From: Thalassobaculum sp. OXR-137 | GTDB taxonomy: Bacteria; Pseudomonadota; Alphaproteobacteria; Thalassobaculales; Thalassobaculaceae | Direction: 5' to 3' | Assembly (NCBI RefSeq): GCF_034377285.1 | Contig: NZ_CP139715.1 | Span: 992,001 to 1,056,000 of the forward strand | DNA length: 64,000 bases | Part shown: positions 18,888 to 28,175 of the stretch, piece by piece | How the letters are laid out: each line of letters starts with the position of its first letter | Position numbering within the stretch: the first letter of the stretch is position 1 | Notes under the pieces: generated by a model | What the model was told of the DNA's origin: nothing | The model's input: only the letters and a program-made list of their open reading frames with translations | The model's database searches: none | Program-made: the position numbers and the translations under genes

Positions 18888-19091
18888 TCAGGCCGGATCG
18901 GAGCGGTCATCCTCCGGTTCGATCCGCCTGCCCTCATGGGCCCGATCGGCGGCGCCGCGCCGGGTTTCCTCATGCAGCCGCTCCGTCTTGGTGCGGCCGT
19001 GGAGCACCCGGTTGCGCGCCGCCTTGTCGGTCGCCTCTTCCCGCTCGCGCCGCTTGCGCTCGGTGCGCAGGTTGACGATTTTCCCGCTCAC
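18888..19091 (-). CDS. DUF4169 family small basic protein
   Basis: 67 aa from a GTG at 19091 that overlaps the stop of the upstream kinase gene as GTGA. The sequence begins SGKIVNLRTERKRRERE, continues with ARNRVLHGRTKTER and ends acidic. The NLR..RKxxxR..A..NR...GRTKxER pattern matches DUF4169, a family of short alphaproteobacterial proteins with no known function. Very rich in Arg, Glu and Lys; probably one long helix. The translational overlap ties it to the kinase-like gene. Confidence 0.75.
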   Translation of the reverse strand: MSGKIVNLRTERKRREREEATDKAARNRVLHGRTKTERLHEETRRGAADRAHEGRRIEPEDDRSDPA

Positions 19092-20134
19092 GGCACCAGT
19101 TCCTCCGCCCTGAAGGCCCGCGCGCCGATCCAGCCGGCCCGGGCCTGCTCCATCATCGCCGGATCCACGAACCGCGCAAGCCTGCGCGCCAGGCCGGACG
19201 TCGCCGCATCCGCCGAGGCGAGCGCCGCCGACAGGTCGTTGCGTGCCGCCCAGGCGCAGGCCCAGCTCGTGGTGCGCAGCCAGATCAGCCGCCGGTAGGG
19301 CAGGACCCACGGCCGCACCGCATCGGCCAGATCCACCGGCACCTCGGCCGTCCAGGCGGTATGGAAGCCGACGACATCGGTCCGTTCCGCCGCACCGGCC
19401 ACCGCCGGATCCCAGGCCAGCGAGGTCGGCAGCGAGGCATGGGCGAGGTCCACCGCCGCACTGTCGTAGACCGGCCGCTCCACATCCAGCAGCACGGCCG
19501 ATCCGTCCGGACGGATGCGGAAATTGCCCGGATGGGTATCGGCCGCCGTCAGGCTCGGTCTCGGCCGGGTCGGGGCGGCGGCGATCAGCCCCTCGGCCCA
19601 GGCGATCTCCTCGTCCAGGATGCGCCGGGCGTCGCCGTCCAAGCGGTCCTGCACCGGCGCCAACTGCCCGCGCGCCACCGACAGCAGATAGGCAAGCGGA
19701 TCGGCCGGATCGACGAAGGGCGCCCGCCGGTCCGGAACCGGCAGGCGGTGGATCGCCGCCAGGGCCCGTCCGATCGCCGGCAGATCCCTCGGCAGCGCCG
19801 GCACCGTCCCCTGGACGTCCTCCACCACCAGCGCGCCCCAGGGCAGCGCGGGCGACACCCGCAGCACGCCATGCAGCGCCGGCACCGCTCCGCTCGGGGT
19901 CATGCGCCGGAACGCCTCGACCGCATAGATCAGGTTGCGCCGGGGAGACAGGCCCAGATGGCTCATCCGCGGAACGCGCACCAGCCGCCCGCCGGCCAGT
20001 TGCCCCCCTGCCAGCCGCCAGTGGCGGTGCACCCTGCCCTCCACCGGTTCGGCGGCGATGGCGTCGTCGGGCAGGCCCAGCGCCGCGGCCAGGGTCTCCC
20101 GGGTAGGGTCGGCGGGTACGGATTCGGTTATCAT
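19088..20134 (-). CDS. Phosphotransferase of the APH/choline kinase fold
   Basis: 348 aa. The C-lobe has LTAADTHPGNFRIR and VLLDVERPVYD, which correspond to the HGDxHxxN catalytic loop and the Mg-binding D of the APH fold. The usual His-Gly before the catalytic Asp is replaced by Ala-Ala. VVEDVQGT and AIGRALAAIHRLP are also typical. The N-lobe carries VHRHWRLAGGQLAGGRLVRV. Substrate is unknown; small alcohols or sugars are possible. Its stop overlaps the DUF4169 start. The initiating ATG at 20134 is close to the divergent glycosyltransferase gene, so the two share a short promoter region. Confidence 0.75.
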   Translation of the reverse strand: MITESVPADPTRETLAAALGLPDDAIAAEPVEGRVHRHWRLAGGQLAGGRLVRVPRMSHLGLSPRRNLIYAVEAFRRMTPSGAVPALHGVLRVSPALPWGALVVEDVQGTVPALPRDLPAIGRALAAIHRLPVPDRRAPFVDPADPLAYLLSVARGQLAPVQDRLDGDARRILDEEIAWAEGLIAAAPTRPRPSLTAADTHPGNFRIRPDGSAVLLDVERPVYDSAAVDLAHASLPTSLAWDPAVAGAAERTDVVGFHTAWTAEVPVDLADAVRPWVLPYRRLIWLRTTSWACAWAARNDLSAALASADAATSGLARRLARFVDPAMMEQARAGWIGARAFRAEELVP

Positions 20135-20161
20135 GGCGCGGACTTACCATAGGCTCGCCCC

Positions 20162-20899
20162 ATGCACCTACCCCGTCCCCGCGCCATGCGCACCGATCCC
20201 GCCGCCCAGGTCGGCCCTCCGGGGACGCGGCGCATGGCGCTCTCGGTCGTGATTGCCGCGCGCGGAGACGCGGAGCAGCTCGGCCGCTGTCTGGCCTCGC
20301 TGGCCGGTGCCGACCGGCGCGGGCTGGATCTGGAGATCATCGTGGTCGCCCCGGACGGCCCCGATGGGCTGGACGCCGTCGCCGAGGCCCATGGGGCGGC
20401 GCTGATCCGCCTGGCGGCCTCACGCGGCGCCCGCTTCGCCGCCGGCGCCAAGGCGGCGACCGCCGAGTGGATGCTGATGCTGCGGTCGGAGACCCGGCTC
20501 GACAGGGGCTGGGACGCCACCGTCATGGTCTTCGCCGCCGAGGCCCGCAACCGGGAACGGGCGGGATACTTCCCCCTGGAGGTGGTCGGCGCCCCCGGCG
20601 CCAGCCGAACGATCCGGCTTCGGCAGCTCTGGATGGGTCTGCCCACCGGCGCCCAGGGGCCGATCATGCGGCGGCGGTTCCTGGTGCATCTCGGCGGGAT
20701 GGCGGATCTGGAGCGCGGCGAAGACCTGGTCCTTGCGCGCACCCTGGGGCGCAAGCGCATGGCGCTGTTCGACATCGCCGTACGGGTCGATGCGGAGGAC
20801 TGGCCGACGGGAGCGGGGGCGGTGCTGCTCGGGCTGCTGCGGCTGATCCTGTTCCGGCTCCACGTTCCCGCCCGCTGGCTGCAGCGGCTGGGGGACTGA
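20162..20899 (+). CDS. Small GT2-like glycosyltransferase, divergent active site
   Basis: 245 aa from the first ATG; starts at 20189 or 20234 (MALSVVIAARGD) would also keep the fold. The start ALSVVIAARGDAEQLGRCLASL is the Rossmann-like opening of family 2 glycosyltransferases, and EIIVVAPDGPDGLD follows. The usual DxD that binds the sugar nucleotide is replaced by RSETRLDRGW, so activity is uncertain. The C-terminal LLGLLRLILFRLHVPARWL is hydrophobic and could attach to the membrane. No polysaccharide operon is nearby. Confidence 0.65.
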   Translation: MHLPRPRAMRTDPAAQVGPPGTRRMALSVVIAARGDAEQLGRCLASLAGADRRGLDLEIIVVAPDGPDGLDAVAEAHGAALIRLAASRGARFAAGAKAATAEWMLMLRSETRLDRGWDATVMVFAAEARNRERAGYFPLEVVGAPGASRTIRLRQLWMGLPTGAQGPIMRRRFLVHLGGMADLERGEDLVLARTLGRKRMALFDIAVRVDAEDWPTGAGAVLLGLLRLILFRLHVPARWLQRLGD

Positions 20900-21005
20900 C
20901 CCTTCGACACGCCCCGTCCCGGATCAGGTCCGACGCAGGATGAGGTCAGAGTGAATATTGAAAAGGACCTCGCCCTGAGCAGCGCCGCAGGCGCGTGTCG
21001 AAGGG
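20900..21005. repeat. Palindromic intergenic element, family F, copy 2
   Basis: 106 bp filling the gap between the convergent glycosyltransferase and moaB-type genes. It runs from CCCTTCGACACGCCCC to GCGTGTCGAAGGG. The right part has the same GACCTCGCCCTGAGCAGC as copy 1 at 11117-11220, and the matching left arm is shorter (GAGGTC). It begins within the last two bases of the glycosyltransferase region, so it may serve as the shared terminator. Confidence 0.85.
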
Positions 21006-21007
21006 CC

Positions 21008-21616
21008 TTAGGCCTTCGTCTTCTCCCGCGCCATCTCGTGCTCGCGCAGGCGCGGCATGATCTCGACGAAGTTGCAGGGACGGAAGCGGAAGTCGAGCTG
21101 GTAGGCGAAGATCTCGTCCCAGGCATCGCGGCAGGCGCCGGTCGAGCCCGGCACGGCGAAGAGATAGGTGCCATGGGCGACCCCGGCCGTCGCCCGGCTC
21201 TGCATGGCCGAGGTGCCGATCTTCTGGAAGCTGATCCAGCGGAAGGCCTCGCCGAACCCCTCGATCCGCTTCTCGTAGACGCTCTCGAACGCCTCCGGGG
21301 TGACGTCGCGGCCGGTGACGCCGGTGCCGCCGGTGGAGATCACCACGTCTATGCCGTCGTCCGCGATCCAGGCACTCAGCCGCTCGGTGATGGCGCCCAC
21401 GTCGTCTCGCACGATCGCCCGGTCGGCCAGGACATGACCGGCCGCCGTCAGGCGCTCCACCAGGGTGTCACCCGACCGGTCGGTCTCCGCCGTCCGGGTG
21501 TCGGAGACGGTCAGGACGGCGATGTTGACGGGAATGAAGGGGCGGCTCTCGTCGAGCCGGGTACCGGGCGCCGTTGCGTTGGAATCGGGACGGCTAGTCT
21601 TGTCCGAATCGGGCAT
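21008..21616 (-). CDS. moaB: Molybdenum cofactor biosynthesis protein B
   Basis: 202 aa from the ATG at 21616; a longer frame upstream overlaps the end of slt. MogA/MoaB fold: [42 protein letters not shown] and [17 protein letters not shown] form the molybdopterin-binding site. Such proteins adenylylate molybdopterin before metal insertion (MogA); the MoaB name follows the usual alphaproteobacterial annotation. The N-terminal 25 residues look disordered. Its start overlaps the end of slt by 23 bases, so it is probably translated from the same message. Confidence 0.9.
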   Translation of the reverse strand: MPDSDKTSRPDSNATAPGTRLDESRPFIPVNIAVLTVSDTRTAETDRSGDTLVERLTAAGHVLADRAIVRDDVGAITERLSAWIADDGIDVVISTGGTGVTGRDVTPEAFESVYEKRIEGFGEAFRWISFQKIGTSAMQSRATAGVAHGTYLFAVPGSTGACRDAWDEIFAYQLDFRFRPCNFVEIMPRLREHEMAREKTKA

Positions 21617-23510
21617 TGCGGATCTTGAATCCTGTCTCGTCGTCGATGCCGCGGTAGAAGGCCCAGTCGCCCGCGGCCACGCGGTCGAGGGACGGTGCGG
21701 TCTGTCCCAGACGATGTCGGTAGATCCAGACGTTTGACAAGACCCGTTCGATGAACTCCCGCGTCTCCTTCGACGGGATGGACTCGATGAACAGCAGCGG
21801 ATCGTCCTTGAAATCGGTGCTGCGCCGCCACTTGCCGAGATTGCCCGGCCCGGCATTGTAGGCGACCAGCAGGCGGAACAGATCGCCGTCCACCCGGTCC
21901 AGATGCAGCAGATGGTCCACGTAGCGCTGGCCGAGCTGCATGTTGAGACCCGGATCGTACAGCTCGTGGCGGCCCTCCAGGTCGTCGTCGGAGTCCATGT
22001 AGTTGGCGGTCCGGGGCATGAGCTGCATCAGGCCGCGCGCACCCCGGCCGGACCGGGCCCTCGGGTCGAAGCCGGATTCCTGACGGATGATGCCGTAGAT
22101 CAGCGCGCGGTCGATGGAGAACCCGTCCGCCGGCGCCCAGCTCGGCACCGGATACAGGGCCGCATGGTAGATCCGGCCCGTCGATACCCGGATGATGCCG
22201 GCCAGACGGATCGCCAGCCCCGGCATGTTGTGGCGGGTGGCGATGGTCATCAGGGGCTCGCGCAGGGACCGGTCCAGGCGCGGGAACAGCTTGCGCCATT
22301 CGCGCTCGGCCCGGCTGCTTTCGCCGATCTGCATCAGGGCGATCGCCCGACGCGCGCCCTCGTGGGACAGCAGGCGCTTGGCCTTGCGGTCGCTGATCTC
22401 CGGCAGCGACCAGTCGAACGGCACTTCGACGCCGAGCGCCCGGCGCCCGAGCAGGCCGTAGAAGGTCAGCGGGTACTGCGCGGCACGGGCGAGCCAGCGG
22501 GTTGAGTCTGCCGGCTTGCGGAGCTGAAGCGCAGCCCGGGCGGCCCAGTAGGCCCCGGCGGAACGCTGGGTGCGGGCGGCGTTCTCCGACATGGCGAGGG
22601 CGGAGAAATGCGTCTCGGCATCCTCGATCCGGCCCAGTCGCCACGCCGCCAGGCCGGCGATCCAATAGGCCATGGGGACGTCGGACCCGGCTTCCTCGGC
22701 GCTCTTCGCCGCCAGACGCAGGGCGTCCTCGTCCTTGCCGAAGATGAACAAGCCCTTGGCGATCTGGGCCCGTTGCTCGGCGAACTCCACCGGATCGAGC
22801 AGCGCGCGCACCGCCTTGGTGTCGAGCTTGCGCAGGGCGGCGCTCGGCGACCCGTTCCCGATCAGCGTGCGGATTTCGCGCGACAGCGCCCGGATCCGGG
22901 TCTGTTCGGCAGCGCTGCGGGCGCGCAGGGAGACGTAGAAATGGACGTCGCGAACCGCATCCGCGCCGTTGCCGCCGAGATAGCCGCGTTCCGGCGCGCG
23001 CGGCGCCTTGGCCGAGGCCGGCTTGCGCAGAACGGCGAGACTGTAGATCCGCTTGGCATCGGGCAGATCGGCATAATTCTCAAGCCAGGCCCGCAGCTCC
23101 GACCAGCTCGACCGGTAGGCGGTCGGATGCAAGTAGCGCTGGGCCTTCACATGGCCAAGAAGGATCTTGTTCTGGACGCGGGCCAACAGCTTGTCGGCCG
23201 TCTTCCAGTGTCCCTCGCTCTGCTCGGCGAAGATCTTGCGGTACAGCTCGACGTCGCGCTGGGTCAGGATCCGCGGCAGCGGCTGGGCCGCCTCCAGGCG
23301 GGAGCCGTCCAGCACGGCGGGGGGCAGCAGCGCCGTCTCCTGCGCCTCGTCCGGAAACCGGTCCGCGTTCGGGACCTGCACCCGATCCTGAGCGAACACC
23401 CCGGACGCTGCGCCGCAGATCACGGCGGCACCCAGGACTCCGGCAACCAGTCGAAGAATGCCTCCCCGGAAAGACGACGGGGATTTGTGGCGGGAATGTG
23501 GCGGAGACAT
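21594..23510 (-). CDS. slt: Soluble lytic murein transglycosylase (Slt70-like)
   Basis: 638 aa with a Sec signal peptide (basic start, then LRLVAGVLGAAVICGAASGVFAQ split across residues 19-41). A long helical superhelix of TPR-like repeats (about 60-440) surrounds a C-terminal goose-lysozyme-like SLT domain. There the catalytic Glu478 lies in IIRQESGFDPRARS, followed by GARGLMQLMPRTA and VAYNAGPGNLGKW. It cleaves peptidoglycan glycan strands in the periplasm to give 1,6-anhydro ends. The A/T-rich upstream gap should hold its promoter. Confidence 0.94.
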   Translation of the reverse strand: MSPPHSRHKSPSSFRGGILRLVAGVLGAAVICGAASGVFAQDRVQVPNADRFPDEAQETALLPPAVLDGSRLEAAQPLPRILTQRDVELYRKIFAEQSEGHWKTADKLLARVQNKILLGHVKAQRYLHPTAYRSSWSELRAWLENYADLPDAKRIYSLAVLRKPASAKAPRAPERGYLGGNGADAVRDVHFYVSLRARSAAEQTRIRALSREIRTLIGNGSPSAALRKLDTKAVRALLDPVEFAEQRAQIAKGLFIFGKDEDALRLAAKSAEEAGSDVPMAYWIAGLAAWRLGRIEDAETHFSALAMSENAARTQRSAGAYWAARAALQLRKPADSTRWLARAAQYPLTFYGLLGRRALGVEVPFDWSLPEISDRKAKRLLSHEGARRAIALMQIGESSRAEREWRKLFPRLDRSLREPLMTIATRHNMPGLAIRLAGIIRVSTGRIYHAALYPVPSWAPADGFSIDRALIYGIIRQESGFDPRARSGRGARGLMQLMPRTANYMDSDDDLEGRHELYDPGLNMQLGQRYVDHLLHLDRVDGDLFRLLVAYNAGPGNLGKWRRSTDFKDDPLLFIESIPSKETREFIERVLSNVWIYRHRLGQTAPSLDRVAAGDWAFYRGIDDETGFKIRNARFGQD

Positions 23511-23575
23511 GCGACCCAGTTAATCAGAAACCCTCTACACGGCAAGGTGAGTTACCTCCGGCAAGAAGCCATTCC

Positions 23576-23688
23576 TGTGGATAACTGACCCAAAAATGCA
23601 TCGACGGACGCGGAATGATTTTTAATTTCGTATTTAATTTACGGTAAGCAAGTTTGTTAATTTGAAGAGGGCTAATTTTTTATAAAAA
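23576..23688. promoter_or_regulatory. A/T-rich gap with a consensus DnaA box upstream of slt
   Basis: The gap 23511-23688 contains TGTGGATAA at 23576-23584, the exact complement of the DnaA box TTATCCACA, followed by about 80 bases of unusually A/T-rich DNA (from 23610) that runs into the end of the udg gene. Only one box was found. It probably contains the slt promoter; DnaA control is possible. Confidence 0.45.
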
Positions 23689-24582
23689 TTATACGGTTTT
23701 CGCGACTTCATCCAATCGGCGACGCAATGCAAGCAAGTCCTTCCAGGCACTCGCCTTTTGTCCCGGCGTGCGGAGCAGATACGCCGGATGGTAGGTCGCG
23801 AGCGCCGGGATCGTGCCCGCCGAATTGGGCAGCCGCCAGTCCATCCAGGTTCCCCGAAGACGGGTGATACCCTCCTTGCGGCCCATCAGCGACTTGGCCG
23901 ACGTGCCGCCGGCGAACAGCAGGATCTTCGGCGCCGCCAGTTCGATGTGGCGCTCCACGAAGGGTATGCAGGTGGCGATTTCGGCCGGCGTGGGCTGCCG
24001 GTTGCCCGGCGGCCGCCAGGGCAGGATGTTGGTTATATATACTGACTCTGCCCGCGACAGGCCGATGCTGGCCAGCATCCTGTCCAAGAGCTGTCCGCTC
24101 ACCCCGACGAAGGGTTTGCCCTGACGGTCCTCGTCGGCGCCGGGGGCCTCGCCGACCACCATCACGTCGGCGCCCGGGACCCCGTCGGCGAAGACCGTGT
24201 TGGTGGCGGTCACCTTCAGTCCGCAGCCCTCGAACCCCTCCAACACCGCCTTTAGTCCCTCCAGGGAGTCGGCGCCGCGGGCGGCGGCCCGGGCGGCTTC
24301 CGCCGGGCGGTCGAGTTCCGCCTGCGCGGCCCGCGGCACGGCGGCCGGGCGGACCGGCGGGGCGGAGACGGGACGATTCGGCTGGGGGGACACCGCGGGG
24401 GCGGGGCCGGCGGCGGGCCGGTAATCGCCCCTTTCGGCGACGGATCGGGCGGGCGCGGCGCCCTGGGGCTGGCGCGGCTGCAGCCGGTTGACCGGGCTGG
24501 CAAGTATTGCCTCATCGACGCCAGCCTCCACATACCAGGAAAGCAGCGCGCGGGCCGCCGACTGGATATCGGCGGCCGTCAC
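23689..24582 (-). CDS. udg: Type 4 uracil-DNA glycosylase
   Basis: 297 aa, starting at a GTG at 24582 preceded by CAGGAGAAG. The N-terminal 110 residues are Pro/Ala-rich and low in complexity. The glycosylase core then begins: [13 protein letters not shown], the uracil-recognition loop [37 protein letters not shown], and TYHPAYLLR near the end. The family carries a 4Fe-4S cluster; a Cys in GCGLK and one in ATCIPF are seen. It removes uracil formed by cytosine deamination. The same strand carries slt and moaB downstream, but a 178-base A/T-rich gap separates them. Confidence 0.92.
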   Translation of the reverse strand: MTAADIQSAARALLSWYVEAGVDEAILASPVNRLQPRQPQGAAPARSVAERGDYRPAAGPAPAVSPQPNRPVSAPPVRPAAVPRAAQAELDRPAEAARAAARGADSLEGLKAVLEGFEGCGLKVTATNTVFADGVPGADVMVVGEAPGADEDRQGKPFVGVSGQLLDRMLASIGLSRAESVYITNILPWRPPGNRQPTPAEIATCIPFVERHIELAAPKILLFAGGTSAKSLMGRKEGITRLRGTWMDWRLPNSAGTIPALATYHPAYLLRTPGQKASAWKDLLALRRRLDEVAKTV

Positions 24583-24721
24583 GGTCTTCTCCTGGCCCGA
24601 ATCGGGGCCGGCGCCCCTGGTCTCGTGTTCATGGGTGAGTTATGACAGGTCGAAAGGCCGGCGGCCACCGCACGGTGTCAGAGACATAGAATAAGCCATT
24701 GCTTCGAAGCGGGAGTGCAGG

Positions 24722-26362
24722 ATGGAACGGGAGTCGATGGAATGCGATGTCGTCATTGTCGGGGGCGGACCGTCCGGTCTTGCCGCGGCGATCCGGCTGA
24801 AGCAGCTCTGTCAGGAAAATGATGTCGATCTCTCGGTCGTCGTCCTGGAGAAGGGTGTCGAGGTCGGTGCGCATATCCTGTCGGGCGCGGTCATGGAAAC
24901 CCGCGCGCTCGACGAGCTGATCCCGGACTGGAAGGACAAGGGCGCGCCGCTGAACACGCCGGCGACAGAGGACCAGTTCCTGTTCCTGACCAAGGGCTCG
25001 TCCTTCCGGATGCCGACCCCGCCGTCGATGAACAACCACGGCAACTACATCGTCAGTCTGGCCAACGTGGCGCGCTGGCTCGGCGAGCAGGCGGAAGCCG
25101 CGGGCGTCGAAATCTATCCGGGCTTCGCCGCCGCCGAGGTGCTGTATCACGAGGACGGCAGCGTCAAGGGCGTGGCCACCGGCGACATGGGCATCGGCAA
25201 GGATGGCGAGAAGACCGCCAACTACCAGCCGGGCATGGAACTGCACGCCAAGGTGACCCTGTTCGCCGAGGGCGTCCGCGGCTCCCTGACCAAGGGCCTG
25301 ATGGAGCGGTTCGACCTGCGCAAGGACTGCGACCCGCAGACCTATGGTATCGGCATCAAGGAACTCTGGGAGATCGAGCCGGAAAAGCACACGCCGGGCA
25401 AGATCGTCCACACGATCGGCTGGCCGCTGACCAGCGACACCTATGGCGGCTCATTCCTCTATCACCTGGAGGAAAACCAGGTCGCCGTCGGGTTCGTGAT
25501 CGGCCTCGACTACAAGAACCCGCACCTGTCGCCGTTCGACGAATTCCAGCGTTTCAAACAGCATCCCTCGATTCGCCCGATCTTCGAAGGCGGCCGGCGG
25601 GTGGCCTACGGGGCCCGCGCCATCAACGAGGGCGGCTGGCAGTCCATCCCGAAGCTGACCTTCCCGGGCGGTGCGCTCATCGGTTGTGCCGCCGGCTTCC
25701 TCAACGTCCCGAAGATCAAGGGCAGCCACAATGCCATGAAGTCCGGCATGACCGCGGCCGAGGCGATCTTCGAGGCGCTGAAGGGCGGCGACGCCAAGCA
25801 GGGTGTGGAGCCGACCGCCTATCCGGACATGCTGAAGAAGACCTGGGTCTACGACGAGCTCTACAAGGTCCGCAACATCCGCCCGGCGTTCCGGGCCGGC
25901 CTGCTGCCGGGCCTCGCCTATTCCGCGCTCGACACCTATATCCTGCGCGGCAAGGCACCGTGGACCCTGCACCACCACCCGGACCACGAGACCCTGATGC
26001 CGGCCTCTCAGGCGCAGCCGATCTCCTATCCGAAGCCGGACGGCAAGATCAGCTTCGACAAGCTCTCCTCGGTGTTCCTGTCGAACACCAACCATGAGGA
26101 GAACCAGCCGGCGCATCTCACGCTGAAGGATCCGTCCATCCCGGTGGAGCACAATCTGCCGCTCTACGACGCCCCGGAACAACGCTATTGTCCGGCAGGC
26201 GTTTATGAGATCGTACGCGATGACGATGGTGGGAATCCGCGACTGCAGATCAACGCTCAGAACTGCGTTCACTGCAAAACGTGCGACATCAAGGATCCCA
26301 CGCAGAATATTCACTGGGTCGTACCGGAAGGAGGGGGAGGTCCGGTCTACCCGAACATGTGA
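24722..26362 (+). CDS. etfD: Electron transfer flavoprotein-ubiquinone oxidoreductase
   Basis: 546 aa. Passes electrons from reduced ETF (fatty acid and amino acid oxidation) to ubiquinone at the inner membrane. The FAD-binding [17 protein letters not shown] is at the N-terminus; [21 protein letters not shown] is the ubiquinone/FAD region. The C-terminal 4Fe-4S site is complete: Cys490 in YCPAGVYE, and Cys515, Cys518, Cys521 in [13 protein letters not shown]. The ending [10 protein letters not shown] is conserved. It is followed after a few bases by a TPR lipoprotein and ispE, a conserved neighbourhood in alphaproteobacteria. Confidence 0.97.
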   Translation: MERESMECDVVIVGGGPSGLAAAIRLKQLCQENDVDLSVVVLEKGVEVGAHILSGAVMETRALDELIPDWKDKGAPLNTPATEDQFLFLTKGSSFRMPTPPSMNNHGNYIVSLANVARWLGEQAEAAGVEIYPGFAAAEVLYHEDGSVKGVATGDMGIGKDGEKTANYQPGMELHAKVTLFAEGVRGSLTKGLMERFDLRKDCDPQTYGIGIKELWEIEPEKHTPGKIVHTIGWPLTSDTYGGSFLYHLEENQVAVGFVIGLDYKNPHLSPFDEFQRFKQHPSIRPIFEGGRRVAYGARAINEGGWQSIPKLTFPGGALIGCAAGFLNVPKIKGSHNAMKSGMTAAEAIFEALKGGDAKQGVEPTAYPDMLKKTWVYDELYKVRNIRPAFRAGLLPGLAYSALDTYILRGKAPWTLHHHPDHETLMPASQAQPISYPKPDGKISFDKLSSVFLSNTNHEENQPAHLTLKDPSIPVEHNLPLYDAPEQRYCPAGVYEIVRDDDGGNPRLQINAQNCVHCKTCDIKDPTQNIHWVVPEGGGGPVYPNM

Positions 26363-26372
26363 GGCTTTGCCT

Positions 26373-28175
26373 TTGCCCCAGACCGCCCTGCGACCCGCTT
26401 CCGCCGCCGGACGACGGACCGGCGCCCTGAGTGGCTTTCGCACATTCGCCCCGGCCTTCTGTGTCGCGCTAGGCCTGTCGGCCTGCGCGACCGCCGGACC
26501 GCAACGCTCCGATGCGGCGGCCGCGTCGCTTTCTCCCGACGAGATGTCGGTGGCCGGAGCCTTTCTCGCCGGACGTTACGCCGACCGCATCCGCGATGTC
26601 GGCAATGCCAGCACCTTCATGGACCGGGTGGTGGAGAGCGGCGATATCGGGATCGCGCTGAAACGACGCGCCTTCCTGCTCCGTCTGGAAGCCGGCCGCT
26701 ACGACGACGCCGCCGTTCTGGCGCCGGAGATCGTCGACACCCTCGACGCCAATGCTCCGATCGCCAACATCTTCATGGCGGTGGAGGCGGCGCGGGTCGG
26801 CGATTTCGACCGGGCTGCCCGACTGATCGACAGCCTGCCGGACAACCGGCTCAACCGGGTGCTCAGCCCGCTGCTGGACGGCTGGATCGCGCTCGGCCAG
26901 GGCAACCGCGAGACGGCCGAGCAGGCGATCGACGGGGTTCTGGAGATCGACGGCTTCGCCGTGCTCCATGCCCTGCACAGCGCCATGCTGGCCGATGCCG
27001 CCGGCGAGACCGCGCTTGCGGCGGAACGCTACGAAGCCGCCCTCGCCAACCTGCAGGATCCGCCGCTGCGGGTGCGGCTGGTTGCCGCCAACTTCCAGGC
27101 CCGGTTCGAGAGCGTCGAAGCCGCCATGGCGACGGCCATCGTGACCGACGCCACCGCCGCCGATCCGTCCGACGTGGAAGCCTATCTGCGGCGCGTGGCG
27201 GAAACCCGCAAGGGCCTGCATCCGAGTGCCGCCGACGGGCTCGCCCAGGCCTTCTTCGACCTGGGCAGCGCCCTGCAGCGCGACCGCCGCTCGGAGCTGG
27301 GGATGGTGTTCAGCCGGCTCGCCCTGCGGCTCGACCCGGATTTCGATCTCGCCACGCTGCTGATCGCGGAGATCCTCGACGACCGACAGCAATACGGCGA
27401 GGCGCTGGCGCTGTACGACACCGTGCCGGAAACCTCCGCCTATCGGCTGATGGCCGAACTGCGGGCGGTGAGCAGCCTGGTCGACATGGACCGCATGGAC
27501 GAGGCCGTCGACCGGCTGAACGCGCTGGCCGACCGGCGGCCGGAGCAGATCGACCCGCTGGTCCGGCTCGGCGACCTCTATCGCTCGACCGAGGAGTGGA
27601 AGGGCGCGATCTCCGCCTATAACCGGGCCTTCTCGCGGCTGCCGGCGGGCGATCCGGGCTCCTGGTCGATGTACTATTCCCGCGGCATCGCCCTGGAGCG
27701 CGACGAGCAGTGGGAGCGCGCCGAGGCCGACTTCCTGACCGCGCTCGAACTGCGGCCGGAACAGCCCTACGTGCTGAACTACCTGGGCTATACCTGGATC
27801 GATCAGGGACGGAACCTGTCCAGGGCGACGCAGATGATCGAGCAGGCAGTCGCCCTGCGGCCGAACGACGGCTACATCGTCGACAGCCTGGGCTGGGCGA
27901 TGTACCGCCAGGAGCGGTTCGCCGAGGCGGTGGAGCATCTGGAGCGGGCCGTGGAACTGCTGCCCACCGACGCGACCATCAACGACCACCTGGGCGATGC
28001 CTATTGGCGGGTCGGCCGGCGCCAGGAGGCCCGGTTCCAGTGGCAGCGGGCGCTCAGCTTCGATCCGGACGCCGACCTGGCCAAGAGCATCGAGCACAAG
28101 CTGCAGGCCGGCCTGCCGGCGGTGCAGTCCGGCTCGGTGAAGACGGCGGACACCAAGGCGGATGTGGACGGCTGA
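26373..28175 (+). CDS. TPR-repeat lipoprotein
   Basis: About 600 aa. The frame is open into the previous gene, so the start must be internal: a TTG at 26373 with GAGG eight bases before it is the best choice (another TTG is at 26367). It gives a signal peptide ending in the lipobox LGLSAC with Cys38. The rest is helical with tetratricopeptide repeats, clearest at the C-terminal half (YVLNYLGYTWIDQG, NDGYIVDSLGWAMYRQERF, INDHLGDAYWRVGRR). These repeats usually bind other proteins. The order etfD-TPR-ispE recurs in this class, but no function is established. Probably anchored in the outer membrane facing the periplasm. Confidence 0.85.
   Translation: MPQTALRPASAAGRRTGALSGFRTFAPAFCVALGLSACATAGPQRSDAAAASLSPDEMSVAGAFLAGRYADRIRDVGNASTFMDRVVESGDIGIALKRRAFLLRLEAGRYDDAAVLAPEIVDTLDANAPIANIFMAVEAARVGDFDRAARLIDSLPDNRLNRVLSPLLDGWIALGQGNRETAEQAIDGVLEIDGFAVLHALHSAMLADAAGETALAAERYEAALANLQDPPLRVRLVAANFQARFESVEAAMATAIVTDATAADPSDVEAYLRRVAETRKGLHPSAADGLAQAFFDLGSALQRDRRSELGMVFSRLALRLDPDFDLATLLIAEILDDRQQYGEALALYDTVPETSAYRLMAELRAVSSLVDMDRMDEAVDRLNALADRRPEQIDPLVRLGDLYRSTEEWKGAISAYNRAFSRLPAGDPGSWSMYYSRGIALERDEQWERAEADFLTALELRPEQPYVLNYLGYTWIDQGRNLSRATQMIEQAVALRPNDGYIVDSLGWAMYRQERFAEAVEHLERAVELLPTDATINDHLGDAYWRVGRRQEARFQWQRALSFDPDADLAKSIEHKLQAGLPAVQSGSVKTADTKADVDG

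Noticed and set aside
23576-23700. oriC
   Set aside because: Only one DnaA box and no dnaA, hemE or other origin-flanking genes here; ParABS at 52-60 kb suggests the origin lies nearer the other end.
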